DNA of 64,000 nt from Chara braunii. Lineage: Eukaryota > Streptophyta > Charophyceae > Charales > Characeae. Positions 54,470 through 64,000 of this stretch are shown here, one piece after another (the first letter of the stretch is position 1; each line of letters begins with the position of its first letter). Position numbers and translations under genes: made by a program. The notes beneath the pieces are model-generated. The model was not told the DNA's origin. It saw only the letters and a program-made list of their open reading frames with translations, and made no database searches. The DNA lies in the NCBI GenBank assembly GCA_003427395.1, contig BFEA01000922.1, forward strand, positions 57,417-121,416. The letters are read 5' to 3'.

Positions 54470-54748
54470 GGTAGGCATCTCTGCTTAGCCCCGGTACCTG
54501 CAACCGCTGTCTGGTCAGGTCACGCCGCGAAGATGGCAATTGGTGATGGTCCTGGGTGGTTAACACTAGGGTAGGACACAGGGGGTGGGGGTGCGCCAGG
54601 GCAAAAAGATAAGAGGAAGGGTGGGTGGGGTCTTCAGAGGGGTTCATCTGGACAACCGAGTGGCCGAGTACTGTGGGTGACTGCCATCCGTCTAGTATCC
54701 CACCTCTACAACAACCTGGGCTTTCTCAAAAAAAAAAAAAAAAAAAAA
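54470..54748 (+). repeat. Poly(A)-tailed dispersed repeat T, plus copy
   Basis: It ends CCTCTACAACAACCTGGGCTTT followed by about 22 A (to 54,748). The upstream block 'gatggtcctgggtggttaac' and 'ggacaaccgagtggccgag' match the complement of 39,617-39,960. It is tail-to-tail with the next copy. Confidence 0.55.
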
Positions 54749-54769
54749 AGACTAACCAATTTATTTTTA

Positions 54770-55215
54770 TTTTTATTTTTTTTAAGTCCAGGGTGTTGTA
54801 GAGGTCAGTCAGTGAGTGCACAGTGATCGCCTGGAACTGTGAGCCGTGGGTGTCCCTTATGAGACCCCATCCCAACCCATCCACGCGTCAATACTCCTAG
54901 CGCACCCCCTATCCCACTATCCTACCTCAGTGTGACCAGCACTCAGGACCATCGCCCTACCCATGAGCAGGCAACTTGGACCGAACAGCAGTGATAGGCA
55001 CCAGGGCTGAATCGGCCCTGGTGGATGCGGAATTGAACGAACCTTGCAGAATGAGAACTTCGGACGCCAGGCCCAGACAATGAACTACAGGGCCCCATAT
55101 ATAGCCACCGGACAGTTCTATCCGAATGTCAGTAGGAACTGCACCCAACGGCACCCTATCCAACCAACCCGAACCTACTGCAGGCCCTAGACCCCACCAG
55201 TGACTAACTCCCCAG
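54770..55215 (-). repeat. Poly(A)-tailed dispersed repeat T, second minus copy
   Basis: Plus strand: T-rich start, 'gtccagggtgttgtagaggt', 'gtcaatactcctagcgcacc', 'tgtgaccagcactcaggacc', matching 39,635-40,255 in order. Confidence 0.65.
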
Positions 55216-55302
55216 TCTGTTTTTTTTGTGTGTATACTCTGTGAATCTGTGTATGGATGCCAAACAACCATTCGCCAACCTGAAAACGACTAAATCAAGC
55301 AA

Positions 55303-55495
55303 ATGGCCTGTGGCTCAGGGGTTAGGGCACCAGTTGGAAATGCACATTGTGGTCTGAGGTTGCGGGTTCAAACTCCACATCCACGCACAGGGACACGGGC
55401 AGGCGTTTACATAACGCACAGCCATTTGCACAACCCCCTCCGGCTGATGCGTGGTAAGGATTACAGACACTGCCTGTGCACCACCCAAGGGGTTT
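55303..55495 (+). mobile_element. tRNA-derived SINE (family S1), plus copy
   Basis: TGGCCTGTGGCTCAGGGGTT (A box) and GAGGTTGCGGGTTCAAACTCC (B box) at tRNA spacing, then 'gtttacataacgcac' and the end 'caccacccaagg'. It is the same family as 36,660-36,863. Confidence 0.7.
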
Positions 55496-55855
55496 AGTCC
55501 ATGGTTGTTGTATGCTGGGTCTATGAGAGGTTTGCCTGACGTTCTTGGTCCATGGGGTTGTCCGAGTGATTGTGGGGTTCAATACCTGACAAATGAAGAA
55601 AGTTCAAAAAATTCTGGCCACGCAGACAGGGTTGTGGGAGAATGGTCAAGTGGAATTGGTTACCTTAGGGCTCTGCTTTGGGGGGGCATGGGCTACGGGT
55701 GGGATTCAATCAGGGACTCCGCTGGGGCGAGGGTAGGGGATGTCTTAGGGGTCCCATTTGTAGGAGTAGAGGTGGGATAGGCTCCAGTGGAGGATATCGT
55801 TGGGGAACCTGGATGGAGAACACAGTATGATTAGAGGAGTCCAGAGCAGGTCTAG

Positions 55856-56050
55856 TTGATGATAGAGGTGGGGGAGGGGATGGTGGCTGTCAACCCACTG
55901 AGGATGGATACTAGAGATATTCTGGGGGACGATAAAAAATGACTAGAGACCCTGTTGATGATAGAGGTAAGGGAAGTGGATGGTGGCCGTGAGCCTGCTG
56001 AGGACAGAAACTGGAGATGCTCTAGAGAAGAGGAGCGGGCCAACAGACTG
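55856..56050. repeat. 98-bp tandem repeat, two copies
   Basis: 'ttgatgatagaggt' starts at 55,856 and 55,954. Each copy continues with a 'gatggtggc' block and 'ctgaggatggatactagaga' or its variant. Confidence 0.65.
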
Positions 56051-56208
56051 AGCTCCCCCGAGACTACCGCTTGCACTTCAAGGATTGGACGACTGTCGAC
56101 CCCAATATACCGCTGAGAGAGGCTGAGATGTTCCCTGACCCTTTCCCATCGCACCCCCTGGCGATGGAAGTTAGGACGCAGTAAACGAACAGTAAGGAAA
56201 GCATTCCA

Positions 56209-56650
56209 AGTTTTTTTTTTTTTTTTGAAAACACTCCCCCGCCAGTGCTAGTGTTGCTGGTAAGAGCAGACACCACTACCACCCGGGGAGAGACTCCATC
56301 TATTGGTGGGGAGCATCACCTGCTGGAAAGCGGGTCCAGCGTCCCATGAACAGATTGAACAGATCAAAAGTGCCATAAGGAGAGCTTCCTGCCAGCATTG
56401 ATTGCCCTGGCATCCAGGGGATTGACTGAGCAGGAGGTACAGAGGGGGGGAACCTCTTCACCTAGGAACCGGCGCCAAATACCTGCTGCTGTACTCTAGT
56501 TCCTCCCTCCCCCTACCATCCCATAGCTGTATTTTTTAAGCTGAGAAAGCAAATCAGAACATGCCTTGCGGCGCTACATCAAAGCAGCGACCTTGTGGGG
56601 AGTTTGTGACCGGGGGGGAACCTCTTCACCTTAACCGGGTCCAAGTTAAG
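56209..56650 (-). mobile_element. LINE 3' end, 5'-truncated
   Basis: Poly(T) at about 56,212-56,226, then a close match to 41,492-41,800 ('gagcagacaccactaccacc', 'ctattggtggggagcatcac', 'ccagcattgattgccctgg'). Confidence 0.65.
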
Positions 56651-56711
56651 GGACACTGGACCCGTTTTCCAGCAGCAGGACAGGGCAAAGAGACGCTGGT
56701 CCCGGTTTCCA

Positions 56712-57323
56712 GTGTTTGAGGTATTCACAGTGCCCTTGATCCATGACGGGTTGGTCAAGTCCTTCAGTAGGAGACTGCAACAGTGTGCCCCGCAAGGAAC
56801 CCAAGGAATCCTGGCCACCTCCTTGTCCTTGTGCAGCTCTAGGATCTCTACCGCCTTCTTGTTCACCAATGCGTTGTCGGTGCAGATGCCGTTGATGCAT
56901 TTCAAGCCGATCTCCCTCATGACATGCTCCCACAACCTCGCCGACACCAGTGCATTCTTCTTCCTCGCCGTCATTGTCAGCGGTGCCACAAGGACCGCCT
57001 CCTGCTCCCTGGCTGCCAAGAAGTTCATCACTAGCCGATTCTTGTGGTCAGTTGACGCATCCGGACGTATCCCATCATGCAGTCGATGACACCAACTCCT
57101 TTTGGATCTTGAGATAGATCACATCCAACATGGCCGTCCTCATGTGGGTGTATGAAGGGAGCTTCACCTTCGGTCTCGCGCTCGCCACCTCCAAGTACAC
57201 AGCATGCAATGCCTGCGTCATGTCCATATTGAGGAAATTGAATGTGATGCCATCCCTGCACATGGCCTCCGCCCACGCCATGTCCAATTTTTTTTGTGCC
57301 TCGTTATCCACCCACCGCCGCAC
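56712..57323 (-). pseudogene. hAT-like transposase fragment (DUF659 type)
   Basis: The minus strand encodes DNEAQKKLDMAWAEAMCRDG and ITFNFLNMDMTQALHAVYLE, then after a frameshift near 57,070 the segment DGIRPDASTDHKNRLVMNFL, and ICTDNALVNKKAVEILELHK followed by WVPCGAHCCSLLLKDLTN. This order (catalytic D in a xDG motif, a second D in TDNA, then C-x2-H-x6-L) is the DUF659/hAT transposase core. The C-terminal dimerisation domain and the third acidic residue are missing, because the fragment ends against LINE-type 3' sequence near 56,700. Confidence 0.75.
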
Positions 57324-57419
57324 AGTGGTCTATCGCGTCCTTTTCTACGCGTAGGTATAGGGGGGGATCAATTGATGATAAGGTGAGCTGAGGTGCGCCA
57401 GGTTTAGGGCAGCGACCAG

Positions 57420-58684
57420 CAGAAGACGTGACCAAACCACCACTTGAACGAAGGGTCACTTTTATGAGAGACGAATATCACAGATGGAATGACCAGATGA
57501 GAATCTATCACCCAGGGGTATCCCTGGCAACACGATCCCTGCAGACTTCATTCTCCAGGGAAAACCTCTCACTCGTTTGTCAGACGAACAGTAATGAGTT
57601 CAATAATGGTGGTCATGAATACTCAATAGAAATAACAAGATTCACATTCTGCCAGTATTCATATGACTAATACTAAAGGATTTGCAATCTGTTAACATCT
57701 GTCAAGAGGAAAAAAAAATAAAAGATTCATAGTCCGTCAACAACCTTAGATTGGTATCTGATGCCTCTGTTCCTGCCAACTCACATGAGATTCACCGAAC
57801 GAGTCACCTACAAAGAAAGCCTTGTACTGGCAGGTTGGCGATGAAAGGCTCGTATCTGTTCTCGCGCTGCAAATCCGGTTCGGCGTTAGGTTGCTTGTGA
57901 GCAGGACGAAGTTGGTCTCATCGGAGAGTGCTTATACCTGATCCGTCTTCAAGCAGCCATCGCCTCGGCTGCCCATGCTCATTAAACATCTGGTTCGTCA
58001 ATAAGAGGCGAGTATTTGGTTACTGATGATCATTCATTACTTGATTAGCGAGGGAGCACTCAACACGTGATCAGCCGATTTCCAATGTGAATTTGATTTA
58101 CCAAGGAATAATCAATGCTTGGTCAGCCAATGAATATTCTACTTTCAATCTGCAGGTTTACAGTGGGCATTTGATTAGCCTCGGATCAACCAATACTCGG
58201 TCAGCCAATAAACAGTCAGAATGTAATATGCCGACGAGCAGAAAGCATTTGTCTTGTCAGTGAACGGCGGGAGATCACAAGGCAATCGACCTCCTGATTA
58301 TAATCCACATACACCTGACCGTTGTTGCAGGCCGGGAGCACAATTTCAAATCACAAAATATGAGTGTTCCCCTCATACACCCTTGTCCGCACTCCCATAC
58401 CCACTTGATCATGCGCGGTCCCCCATTTTGAAGCACAACACCACTCGCATTTTGCCTGAGATTCTCAGTCTTTTGCCTGAGTAAGTTTCCCCTCTCTCCT
58501 CAAATTCGATCTCAGCCTACTCTTGAAGAACTCCAATTGGCGAAGTGACCTAGCTGGGGAGTTTGCTCTACAATCACTACCCCTCTCTCCCCTTTTCAGG
58601 GAAGCAACCGCCCAGTTCCCCCTCACACTCGTTTTCTTTAACAGCTCGAACCCACTGGTTACTGCATCACCCTCGCCCATTGAA
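57420..58684. other. Unassigned
   Basis: Contains loose repeats of 'cttggtcagccaat' at 58,050-58,225. No gene is recognised. Confidence 0.4.
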
Positions 58685-59050
58685 CTACTTCGGGTAGCCG
58701 CAAACAAAACATACCTGGAGATTCTCTCGGTTTTTTACACTCATATAGGGAAGCGCGTCCCCAAGATTCGCTTCTGATCTCACCTTTCTTTCCCCATGCA
58801 CGCCGTCATCACCGTCCACTACAGGTCCAACATATTCCATCCATTCATTATGGTTGTTGTCAAGCGATTCTGAAGGGGTACTTGTTTGTGTTTTCCCTCT
58901 TTGCTCACTATCTGAACTCGAAGGGTGGGGGTGCACCTGTAAGGCACGTGCTCTACCCAGAACGTCATCCTGGGCAGCCACACACTTGCTCAAACGATCC
59001 ACACGCTCCCTCACTGCGCATTCTGCTACAGCTTCCCTGGTGACTGCCAC
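58685..59050 (-). CDS. Hypothetical ORF, low support
   Basis: 121 codons with balanced composition (VRERVDRLSKCVAAQDDVLG near the start), possibly coiled at the N-terminus. It resembles no family I can name and may be an exon, a gag fragment or chance. Confidence 0.2.
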   Translation of the reverse strand: MAVTREAVAECAVRERVDRLSKCVAAQDDVLGRARALQVHPHPSSSDSEQRGKTQTSTPSESLDNNHNEWMEYVGPVVDGDDGVHGERKVRSEANLGDALPYMSVKNRENLQVCFVCGYPK

Positions 59051-59099
59051 CCGAACGGCTAATTCTCAGCGATCTCCAGCGCCGGCTGAGAACGCTTGA

Positions 59100-60300
59100 C
59101 ACGCCTTTCCTATGATGGTATGATCAGTCACGCTCGTAAGCCCCCCCACGATTGCTGGGGCAGTATCTCTTGCTCAACACTTATCCACCCACTTTCTCTC
59201 CTCTGTTCTCACGCGCCACATACGCTCGTTAACGCGCCCTCTGCCCGTTAGTCATGCCCGTTCTGCTGCCCAGTTCGCTGCTCTAAACTCGAGTGCGTTA
59301 GGGCGCGAGCCAAGCTGGGTACGATCAGTACTAGAAAGAAATGAAACGAGCTCTGGTGCTTCTTTCCTTCTCTCATTTACCTCTTCTAGTCAAGGTTGCC
59401 TCTTACTCATCATCATTATTCCTCGCTCCAGCTCACGCTCGCGGAGGCCACACACCTTTCCTGTCTCGGGAGCAGACCAGTTCTCTGACTGACATCGGCG
59501 GTCTCCACTGGTCGGTAGCTCTTTAGAAGGCTTGTTGCTGCACTGCGGATCCCACAAGCTCAAACGGATGGGAGCGAAGGTTGACAACAGTCGAGCTCTC
59601 CTTACTCTATGAACGTTGAAGGGGAGTCATTCCCCATCCCAACACCTGTCATAAGCCTGCAAGTGTTCCCTGCATAGCCTTCGCGAGGGATCCACCTTTC
59701 TTCCTTCCCATCTCGATGCGCAGACGGTCAGTACCTGTTTCTCACCAGGCCCAAGTGTGCAGTCGATGTGTACGCCGTGCGCGCTTCCCCCCTTTCTGCT
59801 ATGTCCGAATCTCCTCCATAGCTCATCGACTATTCCCCACTGCCTTGTCATCGCTTTGTCGCTCGTACTCGCGAACAGGGATCTTCATGCCCTGACCGAA
59901 ATGCTCATTCGCTCTTCATCGCCTTCCACTCGCAACAACAGTTCCGCAGGTACCGAGGCCCCTCAGTCATTGTCAAGTGCATCAACCCCACACCCCACAC
60001 CGTACCGAGGAATAACAGTATCAGGCGGCAGAGAACCATTCCAGTTCTGATCCAACAGACACAGCAAACCGTAGTAACTTGTTTTGTCGCTGTTCCAGTA
60101 GTCGTACGGAGCATTAACATCGAACTGCAGCGGCCTGTACCATTGCTATACCAAGGGCAAACTAGAAACTGCACCAAGGATAATCGTTTCAAACTGCAGA
60201 GAACTGTAGCCGTGTCAAACCAACAATTGTACCAGACCAGTGCCAGTTCAGTGACCGTGTCTAAGATAATAGTACCGTATTGTCGTAAGCTTTACCAATG
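59100..60300. other. Unassigned
   Basis: Pyrimidine-leaning ordinary sequence with no recognised repeat or gene. Confidence 0.4.
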
Positions 60301-60301
60301 C

Positions 60302-60359
60302 TGGTCCAACCAATCATCTCATCCTTGCATTGGTCCAACCAATCATCTCATCCTTGATC
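60302..60359. repeat. 29-bp tandem duplication
   Basis: 'tggtccaaccaatcatctca' plus 'tccttg' occurs twice in a row. Confidence 0.85.
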
Positions 60360-60849
60360 CGTGGTGGCCTGTACCTTCGTTGTCTGAGTGGTCGTACCAA
60401 CCTGACGCGGCCACCGTAACCAGAAAACAGTTCGGTCGATCCAACTTCCGACGTACCCGTTGGTCCGTTCCATCATAGCATTGTGATAAATACTGCCCAA
60501 ATAATTGAGTGTCTTCGCACTCACTCTAAAATCCACAGAGTTATGGGTATCGCACACATAATGATCCTCGGTTTATAACAAAGGTAATAGCTAAGAATAA
60601 TTTCAGTAAAACGCGACGAGGGATAATAATTAGGGAAAAATCGTTCAGATCAAAAGGGAAAACAATAGGTAAATTCCAGTTAAAATTCAATGAAAGAGCG
60701 ATCTGCAAGGAAGATGAGCAATAGCGAACTCCAGAACGCAAACAGCATCATACATAAGTTACCAGATAGCCATGACCTCGAACCATAAGCAGAATGGCAT
60801 CACGAGTTTCACCCAATAAGAACACAGCAATAGTTCGTGATTGACAATG

Positions 60850-61028
60850 CTGAAGTTGTCTCCCATCATCATCAACAAAGAACAAGAGTTGATATCCTAC
60901 TGGCGCTCGGCGCCCAGACCACAAGATGGCAGGTCCTATCTAGCCTACTACTACAATGCCGAAGTTGACGTCAACAGCTTCACCGAAGTACGAGCATATG
61001 CGGCCAATGCCGCTCGTCTCAAGCACCA
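60850..61028 (+). CDS. Possible exon 1 of a two-exon fragment
   Basis: The open frame encodes GRSYLAYYYNAEVDVNSFTE and VRAYAANAARLKHQ, which look like genuine protein. It ends at CACCAG followed by GTATGT, a good plant splice donor, in phase 0. The left boundary is uncertain. No family recognised. Confidence 0.3.
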
Positions 61029-61029
61029 G

Positions 61030-61640
61030 GTATGTCTCCCACTTTGCTCTCAACCCCGATCCTTACCACACAGATGCCTCTAGCACCCAAGGACCACCCA
61101 GCGCCCCACCTAGCAAACAGCAGGCAGCGTGGCTATGGCTGCCTGCTTCTTCCTCACTCGCCCGTGAGTGCGAGGGCGCCAGCCAGCAAATAGCGCAGCA
61201 GTGCTGTCGCAGCATGCAGCCAGCACCCGAATCTCCAATGAGGAGGCAGGCCCTTCCCTATATCGAAGTGGCCTGCCTGCGTCCAGTCCAGGAAGCTTCC
61301 AGTAGGCCCCGGTAGCCTGAGGCCCAGTCACGAAGAATGCAGGCATTGGGCCTGAGGTAGTTGCATACACCCAACTGCTTTCGGCCTGTGCTTGGCCCGG
61401 TACCCGTACCCAGCCCAGGGCCTGCTTTACATTCATTCACACANGCGGCCCAGGGCGTGAGTTCATTCAACCAACTGATGCTGTGTAACTGCCTGAATTT
61501 CCCCATTTGCGGGGTACCCTGAAAACGAGGCCCTGAGGGCCTGTCGTGCCTGCCTTCACTTAGGGCGGCCGACCTTGCTGCAAATAAGGCCCGTAGGGGC
61601 TAAGCGGGCGTAGCCTCGCAGATCCATTAAAATTTGTTAA
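61030..61640 (+). repeat. Dispersed repeat family R, longest copy
   Basis: It matches 43,666-44,150 over its first part and 29,905-30,010 over its end ('cgccttcacttagggcgg'-like block). It may lie inside an intron. Confidence 0.65.
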
Positions 61641-61654
61641 ATGATAAGATAATA

Positions 61655-61676
61655 GGTTTTTTTTTTTTTTTTTTTC
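61655..61676. repeat. Poly(T) run
   Basis: A 21-22 base T-run. Confidence 0.9.
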
Positions 61677-61759
61677 ATCATTTTAATTTTTATTGCTTAT
61701 TTTTAATTTCATCATGAAATCAGAAAAAAATTGAGGCCTCTTTCATCGCCAGCTGATCA

Positions 61760-61848
61760 GCGTGAAAAAGATCGCACGAAGGCCTACTACCATACCCTCG
61801 TTCCGCAGCTGCATGCCTTGGAAACAGCCTCAGAACAGACGAAAAGGG
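61760..61848 (+). CDS. Possible exon 2 of a two-exon fragment
   Basis: After 'ctgatcag' an in-phase frame reads REKDRTKAYYHTLVPQLHAL ETASEQTK and ends at AAAAG before GTAAAT, a plausible donor. The phase is compatible with exon 1. No family recognised. Confidence 0.3.
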
Positions 61849-61884
61849 TAAATGTCAAGCGTGGTAGAGGTGGTTGTTCATCTC

Positions 61885-62350
61885 ATTAATTTTAAGGGTT
61901 AGTTCCGGTGCCCGACGCAGGGTAATTCAGGGTTCCTCTGATGACCCCTAATTTTCCCCGATGGTTCTGACGAGAGTACCCGACAAATCCTAATCGGACG
62001 TTTGGTTGAGGGACGAATTTCTCATATGTCGGGTGGCCGACTGGGCTGCGGCCGCCCGAGAGTAAGTCCGGACCTCTTCTCGACGTCCCCATCGAGAACT
62101 CGTCGTGTTGGTCAGAAGAAACGTACAAGTTTCAAAGTGATTGCCCGTATGTGCCGCCCTCGTCGACGCTTGAGTGTCTTGTGTTTGGGTTCCTGGAAGC
62201 CCTGGAACTGAGAAGACGCTTCTTATTCTTTCTAATTCTGCGTTGCTTGGGTAAGGCAAGGGAACGTTCTTCTGCTTCTTTCTTGGAAACGGTCTGAATG
62301 CACCGGCCAGTCTGATGCAGAGTCTTCGTTTCGGGCTCCTGAGTACAAAA
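61885..62350. other. Unassigned
   Basis: Sequence downstream of the gypsy integrase C-terminus. An LTR could lie here, but no partner copy is in the window to define it. Confidence 0.35.
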
Positions 62351-62352
62351 AG

Positions 62353-63884
62353 TCACTTCCTTTTCTTTCCTAATGTCAACCCCTTCACTTTCCGGGTCTC
62401 TGCCCTTTTCCTCTTTCTTGAACTCTCCCCTATCTCGAATCGTCTCGATGGTGATTCGTCTGTTAGGTTCGCCTTCCCCTTTCCTTTGGGGTCGGATAGT
62501 GCTGGTGTAGGAGTCGAAGGTCTCCTTGGTCTAAATAATTCCAGCCTGGCCCCAACCACTGGATCTCTCCACTTAGATCCGTCTAATTCAGCTATCATAT
62601 ACGCTCCCCAATCTCGCGCTTCAGCCACGTGATAGGGTCTCATCCATTTATTCGCCAGTTTTTCCGACCACGTTCTCTCCAAAGCCACGTCATAGAGAAG
62701 GACCATATCTCCCACACTTATCCTCTCCTTTCTAATCCTGATATTCTTATCCCATCTCTCTTTCCCTTTCTCTCTTTCTACGGCCAGTCGATCAGTTGCT
62801 GTCATGAGACTGTCCTCTAATCCATAGGTTATCTGTCTTGTTCGTGCAACCAAAAACTCCTCTCGCTACATGTTGTCCGCCCAGTCAATGGTAGTCTAGC
62901 TGTCAACGTCGAACTCTATGGGCAAATGGCAATGCCTACCAAACCATAGGGGGTAAGGAGGGTAGCCTGTGCTAGCCCGGACCGTGACATTGTCCGCCCA
63001 TATCGCGTATCGAAAGTATTGCGGCCAATCATTGTTCCTCCCTCTGCACCACTTAGACAACAAGGTTATCAAGGACTGATGACCTTGCTCTACAGGTGAA
63101 TTGGACTGAGGATGATAGGCAGTGGCTATAGAGACTCTAGCCCCTGCCTTCTTGAATACACTCTGGACTTCGTCCGCCAAGAACTCCGCTCCCCTATCCA
63201 TTACAATCCTACTAACACAGCCGTACCTAGATAGGTATTCTATAACAAAGTTCTTGACTTCTTTAGACGACTTTGTTCTAATGGGTTTTCTGTCTGCAAA
63301 CCCTGTGAAATCATCCCTGATGTTTACCACATAGTTCATATTCCCTACTCCTTTCGGCATCTTCACTAAGTCGATATGCACCTTCTCACCCGGTCTAGTA
63401 GGATAGGAAGGATGAAGAGGCTTCTTGTAACTCACAAGGGCTCTTTTCTGACACTTCTCGCAGGTCACGCAGTACTTCTCAACGTCCTTGTACCGACCTT
63501 CCCACCAGTACAATCTGCGCACTTTCTCACACGTGCCCTTTACTCATCTATATCCACCAACTACACGATCGTGAAGTTTGACTACTGTAGACCGTCTTTC
63601 ATTAGGATCACAAACCACTCGTAGAGACATTCCTGATCCCGTAGGCCTACGAAATAAGTGTCCTGATCTAAGACAGAACTGAGCTGCCTTCTGATCTCAG
63701 GATCTTGACTGTCCTCACCAGACAGATGTAGTCCAATTGTTCGGTACTTCCCTTCGTAGAGGTTAACCAGAAACCGATCCACTCGTCTTGGTTCAGTCAT
63801 AGTCAATGATGCTGCAACTATTGGTCGCTTTGTGTCGATCGAAATTCGCGAAAGCCCATCGGTGACCACGTTCTTAGTGTCCAA
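62353..63884 (-). pseudogene. Ty3/gypsy pol remnant: RNase H end, integrase, chromatin-side C-terminus
   Basis: Minus strand, 5' to 3': VVTDGLSRISIDT (RNase H end, 63,884) and a linker. After a frameshift near 63,570 the integrase zinc finger follows (LHDRVVGGYR, stop, then CVTCEKC), with Tyr in place of the second His. The core has D51 (VHIDLVKM), D109 (MDRGAEF) and E145 (NSPVEQG), counted from Met at 63,522, which is the D,D-35-E arrangement and looks intact. Two in-frame stops (62,896 and 62,866) precede the C-terminal SH3-like part (SVGDMVLLYDVALERTWSEK; KWMRPYHVAEARDWGAYMI) and a basic tail. The upstream RT is absent: homology stops at about 63,886. Confidence 0.85.
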
Positions 63885-63887
63885 GAT

Positions 63888-64000
63888 CTATGTATCACCC
63901 GCGGTCATGACCGCGGACTTTTTTGCCGCTTGCGGTCGGGACCGGCGGTCGACCCCTGCGGCTGACTGCGGGCATGAAACCCGGGGATTTAAAAAAAATA
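63888..64000. other. GC-rich end with an 18-nt perfect palindrome
   Basis: CCGCGGTCATGACCGCGG at 63,899-63,916 is followed by further 'gcggtcggg' and 'gcggtcgacc' words. It interrupts the gypsy pol and may be the end of an inserted element that continues beyond the window. Confidence 0.5.

Overview
This window looks like intergenic DNA from a large, repeat-rich eukaryotic nuclear genome. The evidence is degenerate Ty3/gypsy, LINE and hAT remnants, tRNA-headed SINEs with A-tails, long microsatellites, U2 snRNA-derived retroposons, a scrambled 25S rRNA fragment and scaffold gaps of N. The gag and RT remnants resemble, from memory, those of the charophyte green alga Chara. That assignment is an inference from family flavour only. 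No complete, intact protein gene was found. The best coding signals are transposon pieces, one Asn-rich ORF and one possible two-exon fragment.

Layout. 0-7 kb: unassigned DNA with a foldback element (147-660), a tRNA-like stretch and small hairpins. 7.2-16.5 kb: two tandem, diverged, non-coding units (A about 7.19-11.69 kb, B about 11.83-16.56 kb) built from stem-loops. In an array of about 17 positions the stems change in a compensated way around a conserved six-base loop. A palindromic foldback element sits in unit A only, and unit B supplies the empty site. 16.5-24.9 kb: minisatellites, dispersed repeats, a rearranged 25S rRNA pseudogene (21.95-22.52 kb), two U2-like retroposons in a G-rich minisatellite, and a G-run/ATGCAT region. 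24.9-29 kb: a plus-strand gypsy protease-RT piece abuts a minus-strand gag, with leader and iMet-type primer binding site on its upstream side. 29-33 kb: microsatellites and a 732-bp TIR element nested in repeated DNA. 33.2-35.4 kb: remnant of an unusual reverse-transcriptase element.

36-57 kb: SINEs, two more copies of the foldback family, a Nextera mate-pair junction adapter left in the assembly (38,022-38,059), a minus-strand LINE split by a nested insertion (41.5-45.5 kb) with an inverted second LINE copy, an Asn-rich ORF (48.5-49.7 kb), a 495-bp gap inside a GAA satellite, and a hAT transposase remnant (56.7-57.3 kb). 57-64 kb: mostly unassigned, with a possible exon pair near 60.9-61.8 kb and a minus-strand gypsy integrase whose catalytic triad is still visible (62.4-63.9 kb).

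The parts do not form a pathway. The window is a nested graveyard of mobile elements. The item most likely to be undescribed is the tandem, non-coding, stem-loop-rich unit at 7.2-16.5 kb.
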